Source: an uncultured Actinomycetes bacterium (GTDB lineage: Bacteria; Actinomycetota; Thermoleophilia; Gaiellales; Gaiellaceae). From it: a stretch of DNA of 7,814 nucleotides. How positions within the stretch are numbered: position 1 is the stretch's first letter; every line of letters begins with the position of its first letter. Shown here piece after piece: positions 4,507 to 7,814 of the stretch. The translations under genes were made by a program, and so were the position numbers. Under the pieces are notes generated by a model. That model was not told the origin of the DNA. It searched no databases and saw nothing but the letters and a program-made list of their open reading frames with translations. Location: positions 1-7,814 of the forward strand of contig CAIYXH010000091.1 in the NCBI GenBank assembly GCA_903930195.1. The letters are read 5' to 3'.

Positions 4507-5511
4507 TTACGGCCCGCCCAGCCCGCGCGGCTCGGTCTGGCGGTAGATCTTCGCCCAGTACGCCGTCCGGTTGAGGTACGCAGCGCCCGCCTGGAGGCCG
4601 TAGAGGCCCCACGCACCGTTATAGGAGCCGTAGCTGTAGAGGCCACGCCGCGCCGGAGGAGCCGCCGGCTCGATCTGCGTGCCCTCCTGCCACTCGTTGA
4701 ACGAGGTGATCGTCACCTCGTCCGCCCCGGCCGCGATCGCCGCGCGCCACATCGAGTCGTAGGTACGCCCGTCGTTGCGCAGCACGTGGTGGATCTTGTC
4801 GCCGGCGCGCGAGGCGTCGTACCCGGGCCCGACCGACGGCGCACAGAGCAGGCCGACCTTGTGCGCCTCGCGGCAGATGCGCCCGAGCTTCGCCGCGCCC
4901 CAGGTGACGATGTCGTAGGTGTAGAGGCCGCTGAAGTGCCCCGTGGCGGCCTGGCCGGGAAGCGACGTCTCCGCGTACGTGGTGATCCCGTCCGCATGCA
5001 GCAGGTCGTTCGTGGCGGTCCAGGCTGTCGGATCGATGCCGTTGAACGCCTGGTAGATGTAGAAGGTCGAGATCCCGAGGGTGTGCAGGTGCTCGATGTC
5101 CGAGAGCACGGTCGCCGGGGTGCGGCCCGCGTACGGCTCGATGTGCACGGCAACCGACACTCCCGTTTGCGCAGCAGCTGCGATGACACCCTGCAGGCGC
5201 AGGTCTTCCGGCGATCCGAGCCCCCACCACGAGACGGCGATCTCGTTGATCCCGGCCTGGACGATCTCCTGCATCTGCTCGTCGAGGACGACCGGGCTCT
5301 TCGAGGAGTAGACGCCGATCGCGGGGTAGTAGACCGACGCGATGTCCATCGGCGGGTCGTGCCCTCCCTGCGACCAGTGCGCATAGTCGTCGTCCTGCAG
5401 CGTGCTCGAGAACCATGGGTAGTAGAACGCCGAGACCGTCCGCTGGGCAGAGGCAGCTGCCGGCAGCACGAATGCCGCGACGAACGCGATGAGGACGAGC
5501 TTCAGCTTCAC
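4507..5511 (-). CDS. Secreted glycoside hydrolase family 99-like protein
   Basis: 334 aa with a Sec-type signal peptide: MKLK, then a hydrophobic stretch to residue 19, then AxA at 20-22 (cleavage after about A22). The rest resembles GH99 endo-alpha-mannosidase/mannanase domains: FYYPWF at 29-34, HWSQGGHDPP at 45-54, YYPAIGVYSSK at 61-71, VSWWG at 93-97, HIEPYAGRTP at 123-132, and the active-site segment FNEWQEGTQIEP at 271-282. E273 and E276 match the spaced glutamate pair of GH99, and Q275 stands where the family usually has His. It probably acts outside the membrane on an alpha-mannose-containing or similar glycan, but the substrate is not shown. The start is GTG at 5511. An in-frame TGA lies four codons upstream, so no earlier start exists. 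The only purine-rich site (GGGAGGGTGAG) is 16 nt away, unusually far. Confidence 0.88.
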   Translation of the reverse strand: MKLKLVLIAFVAAFVLPAAASAQRTVSAFYYPWFSSTLQDDDYAHWSQGGHDPPMDIASVYYPAIGVYSSKSPVVLDEQMQEIVQAGINEIAVSWWGLGSPEDLRLQGVIAAAAQTGVSVAVHIEPYAGRTPATVLSDIEHLHTLGISTFYIYQAFNGIDPTAWTATNDLLHADGITTYAETSLPGQAATGHFSGLYTYDIVTWGAAKLGRICREAHKVGLLCAPSVGPGYDASRAGDKIHHVLRNDGRTYDSMWRAAIAAGADEVTITSFNEWQEGTQIEPAAPPARRGLYSYGSYNGAWGLYGLQAGAAYLNRTAYWAKIYRQTEPRGLGGP

Positions 5512-5572
5512 GACGGGCGGCGATCATCTCACCCTCCCGTGCGAAATGCGAGGGGCGGTTCTTAGTGGCGTG

Positions 5573-6109
5573 TTAAGCGTCGTCGCGCCACTTGACCGAG
5601 CAGCCGACGGCCGGAGTCTCGGTCACCGGCGGGGTCTGCCCGGCGAGGATCGCGTCGAGCGCGTCCCGCAGATACAGCTCTTCCACCGACTCCTCGTCGC
5701 GGCTGTCGTCGATCGCCCCGTGGTAGACGAGGCGACGGTCGCGGTCGAAGACGAAGACCTCGGGCGTCCGCTCCGCTCCGAGGGCGCGCGCGACGGTCTG
5801 ATCCTCGTCGTGGAGGTAGTCGAAGACGTAGCCGGCGTCGCGCGCGTGCTCGACCATGCCTTCGAACGAATCCGCCGGCTTCTTCGTCGCGTCGTTCGCG
5901 TTGAGGGCAACCACAGTGACTCCACGGCCGGCGTAGTCCTTGGCGACCTGGTTCAGGCGCTCCTCCCAGGCGAGGACGTACGGGCAGTGGTTGCAGGACT
6001 GGACGAGCACGAGCACCGCGGCTGCCGCGTAGCTCTCGAGGCTGTGGTCGGCGCCGTCGATGCCGGGCAGGGTGAAGGACGGGGCTGCGTCTGCGAGCTT
6101 CAGGGTCAT
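5573..6109 (-). CDS. Redoxin of the thioredoxin/AhpC-TSA superfamily
   Basis: 178-aa cytoplasmic thiol oxidoreductase with no signal peptide. The N-terminal APSFTLPGIDG is the redoxin entry strand. The active site is C39-N-H-C42-P43, after the hydrophobic strand AVLVLVQS. DYAGRGVTVVALNAND is at about residues 54-69, EVFVFDRDRRLVYHGAIDD at about 116-134, and the end is VGCSVKWRDDA. These features match the widespread actinobacterial and proteobacterial redoxins annotated as thioredoxin family or peroxiredoxin-like. Both active-site cysteines are present, so it is probably a reductase or peroxidase, but the substrate is unknown. The ATG at 6109 overlaps the preceding gene's stop by 4 bp (ATGA), indicating coupling. 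Confidence 0.9.
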   Translation of the reverse strand: MTLKLADAAPSFTLPGIDGADHSLESYAAAAVLVLVQSCNHCPYVLAWEERLNQVAKDYAGRGVTVVALNANDATKKPADSFEGMVEHARDAGYVFDYLHDEDQTVARALGAERTPEVFVFDRDRRLVYHGAIDDSRDEESVEELYLRDALDAILAGQTPPVTETPAVGCSVKWRDDA

Positions 6110-6411
6110 CGGAGTGCCTCCTCGAGGTGTTCGCGGCTGGGAACGGGTGACGGGCGGCCGTCGGCCGTGCGGTAGCCGCGGCAGCTGAGCGACGGGATTC
6201 CCTCAGCGCCGACGGGATCGACGTCGCGGCCGTCGACGCGGATCGTCGGCGAGCCCGGGAAGCGCAGCTCCTCCGCTTCGGCTTCGGTCAGCACCTCGTG
6301 CTGACGCACGACGACATCGAGCCCGCGCTCGGCGAGGACGGATTCGAGCAACGCGAGCGCCTCGGGATGTGACGGGCAGCCCGCCCACCAGAGCAGTTCG
6401 ACGTCCGGCAC
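6106..6411 (-). CDS. Small thioredoxin-fold protein (alkylmercury lyase-like/DF-family)
   Basis: 101 aa from GTG at 6411. Strand VELLWWAGCPSHPEAL carries C12-x2-H15 in the thioredoxin active-site position. GSPTIRVDGRDVDP at 53-66 includes the cis-proline segment (S54-P55-T56). A third conserved cysteine, C77, is in SLSCRGYRT. Proteins of this layout are often labelled thioredoxin-like or alkylmercury lyase in actinobacteria. With a single active-site Cys plus C77, a redox or metal-binding role is more likely than mercury cleavage. The frame stays open upstream to 6552, but that part overlaps the 52-aa membrane protein gene and reads as low-complexity Arg/Ser/Pro. The GTG 4 bp after that gene's stop is therefore the better start. 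It is coupled to the redoxin gene downstream. Confidence 0.75.
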   Translation of the reverse strand: MPDVELLWWAGCPSHPEALALLESVLAERGLDVVVRQHEVLTEAEAEELRFPGSPTIRVDGRDVDPVGAEGIPSLSCRGYRTADGRPSPVPSREHLEEALR

Positions 6412-6415
6412 GGGC

Positions 6416-6574
6416 TCAGCGTCCGAGGCGGGTGCGGCGGTACCAGCCGAGGCGGCGCTGCACGGCCTTGTCCTCCGCCCCATCCTTTCGGGCGGCCCAG
6501 ATGAACATCCAGGCGACGAAGCCACCGAGTCCGACCGAGACGATCGTGGCAAGGACGATGCCGAGAGTCTCCAT
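6416..6574 (-). CDS. 52-aa single-pass membrane protein
   Basis: ATG at 6574 to TGA at 6416. The product begins METLGIVLATIVSVGLGG, and a hydrophobic helix spans about residues 3-27, ending FVAWMFIWAARKDG. A basic tail follows (VQRRLGWYRRTRLGR) that should face the cytoplasm. It lies 4 bp before the thioredoxin-fold gene and has no good ribosome binding site. A TAGCCT hexamer 6 nt before the ATG suggests a leaderless start for the cluster. I do not recognise a family. It could be an assembly or anchoring partner of the redoxins next to it. Confidence 0.65.
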   Translation of the reverse strand: METLGIVLATIVSVGLGGFVAWMFIWAARKDGAEDKAVQRRLGWYRRTRLGR

Positions 6575-6580
6575 GCCTTC

Positions 6581-6586
6581 AGGCTA
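6581..6586 (-). promoter_or_regulatory. Candidate -10 of the redoxin cluster
   Basis: TAGCCT on the minus strand, 6 nt before the ATG at 6574. This is the same arrangement as at 1479-1484 and 4493-4498. Confidence 0.3.
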
Positions 6587-6600
6587 GCTCTCGGACGAGG

Positions 6601-6840
6601 TCAGCCGTGCTGTGGCACAGCGGCCGTGGCGACCGCCACGAACCGGCCTTCGAGCAGCTTCACGCGACCGCCGACCGAGCGCAGGCACGGTGTGACCTCA
6701 CAGGCGCTGTAGCTCCAGCCCGTCTCGCCGAAGCGCTCGCAGCAGCGGCGCGCGGCGCAGGTCTCGATCTCGGAGCGCGTGAAGCCGCGTACCGTGAACT
6801 CGACGGCTTTGGACGGATGCTGGGTGGCCGTGCCGCTCAT
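6601..6840 (-). CDS. Small cysteine-rich protein, function unknown
   Basis: 79 aa from ATG at 6840, starting MSGTATQHPSKAVEFTVRGF. Five cysteines fall in one block: C30-x4-C35-C36-x11-C48-x3-C52. They could bind a metal ion or form disulphides. Predicted order from the sequence: strand (AVEFTVRGF), helix (TRSEIETCAARRCCERFG), strand (WSYSACEVTP), strand (GRFVAVATAAV). This beta-alpha-beta-beta order and size recall dodecin-like or other small sheet proteins, but the residue match is too weak to name it. An alternative start at 6879 is rejected because a promoter pair (TTGCGC/TACGGT) overlaps that extension. The gene's stop is 26 bp from the next gene, so it may be co-transcribed with the redoxin cluster. 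Confidence 0.65.
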   Translation of the reverse strand: MSGTATQHPSKAVEFTVRGFTRSEIETCAARRCCERFGETGWSYSACEVTPCLRSVGGRVKLLEGRFVAVATAAVPQHG

Positions 6841-6849
6841 GTAAGGCCC

Positions 6850-6879
6850 ACCGTACACCCAATGTCGGTGCGGGCGCAA
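6850..6879 (-). promoter_or_regulatory. Promoter of the cysteine-rich protein gene
   Basis: Minus strand: -35 TTGCGC (6879-6874), 18-nt spacer, -10 TACGGT (6855-6850). The start would be within a few bases of the ATG at 6840, so the message would be leaderless or nearly so. Confidence 0.4.
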
Positions 6880-6893
6880 GCCACAAAAGCAAA

Positions 6894-6917
6894 GGGACAG
6901 GGCTGAAGCCCTGTCCC
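6894..6917 (-). terminator. Intrinsic terminator after tRNA-Pro
   Basis: A perfect 10-bp inverted repeat, GGGACAGGGC with GCCCTGTCCC around a 4-nt loop, at 6894-6917. On the minus strand it is followed by TTTGCTTTTG. It begins 10 bp past the tRNA 3' end and should end the proS-XRE-tRNA transcript. Confidence 0.9.
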
Positions 6918-6927
6918 TCGCTCTGAG

Positions 6928-7002
6928 TCGGGGCGCCGAGATTCGAACTCGGGACCTCCGGTCCCCCAGACCGGCGCGCTAACCAGGCTGCGCCACGCCC
7001 CG
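6928..7002 (-). tRNA. tRNA-Pro, anticodon GGG
   Basis: A complete 75-nt cloverleaf on the minus strand without an encoded CCA. The acceptor CGGGGCG pairs with CGCCCCG, followed by discriminator A. The D arm is GCGC/GCGC with loop AGCCTGGTTA. The anticodon stem CCGGT/ACCGG encloses loop CTGGGGG, so the anticodon is GGG (reads CCC and CCU). The variable loop is AGGTC. The T arm CCGAG/CTCGG encloses TTCGAAT. It starts 17 bp after the XRE gene's stop and is followed by a strong terminator. With proS two genes upstream on the same strand, it is probably processed from the proS transcript. Confidence 0.97.
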
Positions 7003-7019
7003 TGGCCCGAGAACCTTAG

Positions 7020-7319
7020 CTACGCGGTCAGCCGCTTGAAGAGGCGGTCGACCATGTCGGGCATCGCCTCGAGCCGCTCGGTGATGACGCGGAGGCGGTA
7101 CTCGCGAAAGTGCTCCGGATCGACGTCGAGCGCCTCGGCGAGCCGCTTGATCACGTCGTTCGAGGGCACCGGGCGGTTGCCGTGCACGAGGTGGTTCAGA
7201 TAACCCGCGGAGAGATCGGTCTTCGCAGCGAGGCCGCGATAGGTGGTACCCGACTCGGTCATCAGCTGTTCGATCGCTGTGCCGAACGGCTCCGCAGTCA
7301 GCTTGGGTCGCTTAGCCAT
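7020..7319 (-). CDS. Small XRE-family helix-turn-helix regulator
   Basis: 99-aa DNA-binding protein. The HTH spans about residues 26-62: TYRGLAAKTDLSAGYLNHLV is the helix-turn-helix pair, and the following LAEALDVDPEHF is the typical fifth helix of Cro/C1-type domains. A short helical tail (RLRVITERLEAMPDMVDRLF) may mediate dimer formation. There is no effector domain. The ATG at 7319 lies 22 bp inside the 3' end of proS in another frame, so translation is probably coupled to the synthetase. The tRNA-Pro gene follows 17 bp after its stop. It may control this unit or act elsewhere; the sequence does not say. Confidence 0.9.
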   Translation of the reverse strand: MAKRPKLTAEPFGTAIEQLMTESGTTYRGLAAKTDLSAGYLNHLVHGNRPVPSNDVIKRLAEALDVDPEHFREYRLRVITERLEAMPDMVDRLFKRLTA

Positions 7320-7814
7320 GTCAGAGTCTCCTTCCCAAGCTCGGGGATCGCGACACGCCGCTCGTCGCCGGTCGCGCGATGCTTCACGTCGACCTGCCCG
7401 TCGTCGAGTGTCTTCTTTCCGACCGTGATGCGGATCGGGATCCCGATCAGGTCCGCGTCGGCGAACTTCTCGCCGGCCCGGCGCTCGCGATCGTCCAGAA
7501 GCACGTCGTATCCCTCGCGGGCGAGCGTCTCGGCGGCTGCGAGAGCCTGCTCCTCGACGCCCGGCAGGGCAACGACGTGCACGTCGTAGGGTGAGAGCGC
7601 TGCGGGCCAGATGATGCCGTTGTCGTCATGGCGCTGCTCGACTGCAGTCGCCATGATGCGACCCGGTCCGATTCCGTAGCACCCCATCACGAAGGGCTTT
7701 TCCCGTCCGTCCTCGTCGAGAAACGTTGCCTCGAGCGGCGCCGAGTACTTCGTGCCGAGTTTGAAGATGTGGCCGACTTCGATTGCTGTCTGGAAGACGA
7801 GCTCCGAGCCGCAC
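7298..7814 (-). CDS. proS: Prolyl-tRNA synthetase, C-terminal part (start outside window)
   Basis: Class IIa aminoacyl-tRNA synthetase that charges tRNA-Pro with proline. I read about 171 codons in frame from the right edge to TGA at 7298. The first visible residues are CGSELVFQ, then IEVGHIFKLGTKYS, then VMGCYGIGPGR (class II motif 3, with its catalytic arginine) and NGIIWP. The anticodon-binding domain follows: DVHVVALPG, LLDDRERRAGEKFADADLIG and IRITVGKK, ending in LTWLSDPS. An internal GTG at 7690 is not the real start, since the frame and the homology continue past the window edge. The gene overlaps the XRE gene by 22 bp and is on the same strand as the tRNA-Pro downstream. Confidence 0.97.
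   Translation of the reverse strand, partial: CGSELVFQTAIEVGHIFKLGTKYSAPLEATFLDEDGREKPFVMGCYGIGPGRIMATAVEQRHDDNGIIWPAALSPYDVHVVALPGVEEQALAAAETLAREGYDVLLDDRERRAGEKFADADLIGIPIRITVGKKTLDDGQVDVKHRATGDERRVAIPELGKETLTWLSDPS

Noticed and set aside
6412..6552. N-terminal extension of the thioredoxin-fold gene to 6552
   Set aside because: It overlaps the 52-aa membrane protein gene in another frame and reads as Arg/Ser/Pro-rich low complexity. GTG at 6411 begins exactly at the conserved domain.
6841..6879. Upstream start of the cysteine-rich protein at 6879
   Set aside because: The extension spans a promoter-like pair, and its residues look random. ATG at 6840 is preferred.

Overview
The window is very GC-rich chromosomal DNA with high-GC third codon positions. 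Its gene content points to an actinobacterium, probably of the deep Thermoleophilia/Rubrobacteria branch. Three things suggest this: a GarA/OdhI-type FHA gene followed by an FtsR-type MerR gene, a one-motif RsiG-like protein, and a class IIa prolyl-tRNA synthetase. This placement is inferred from gene families, not from a marker phylogeny. I see no transposase, integrase, CRISPR array or phage gene.

Layout, left to right. Bases 1-752 (minus) hold the N-terminal 250 codons of a SigA/RpoD-type sigma factor that runs off the left edge. Bases 753-1490 carry no convincing protein gene. They do hold two tandem copies, 243 bp apart, of what looks like an undescribed structured RNA of about 105-115 nt. 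Each copy has its own sigma-70-type promoter, placed so that transcription would start at the 5' base of the closing helix, and each ends in a T-rich tract. The 16 differences between the copies include three compensatory pairs. Bases 1491-1691 (plus) encode a two-helix membrane protein, and a possible 57-aa ORF converges on it.

Bases 1939-3845 (minus) are a tight four-gene operon with its own promoter: an RsiG-like c-di-GMP-binding anti-sigma protein, a zinc-ribbon GarA-like FHA protein, an FtsR-like MerR regulator and adenine phosphoribosyltransferase (apt). Adjacent genes overlap by 4 bp or are 4 bp apart. A CDP-alcohol phosphatidyltransferase (pgsA-like) lies just upstream, echoing the pgsA-garA-ftsR neighbourhood of other actinobacteria.

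Bases 4507-6574 (minus) hold a secreted GH99-like glycosidase, a redoxin, a small thioredoxin-fold protein and a 52-aa single-pass membrane protein. The two redoxin-fold genes overlap by 4 bp. Bases 6601-6840 (minus) encode a small cysteine-rich protein. Bases 6894-7814 (minus) read proS (C-terminal part), then a small XRE regulator overlapping its end, then tRNA-Pro(GGG) 17 bp further on, then a strong intrinsic terminator. A proline synthetase and a proline tRNA therefore appear to share one transcription unit.

The most novel-looking element is the tandem RNA pair at 1083-1438. Next are the RsiG/GarA/FtsR signalling operon and the proS-XRE-tRNA-Pro unit.
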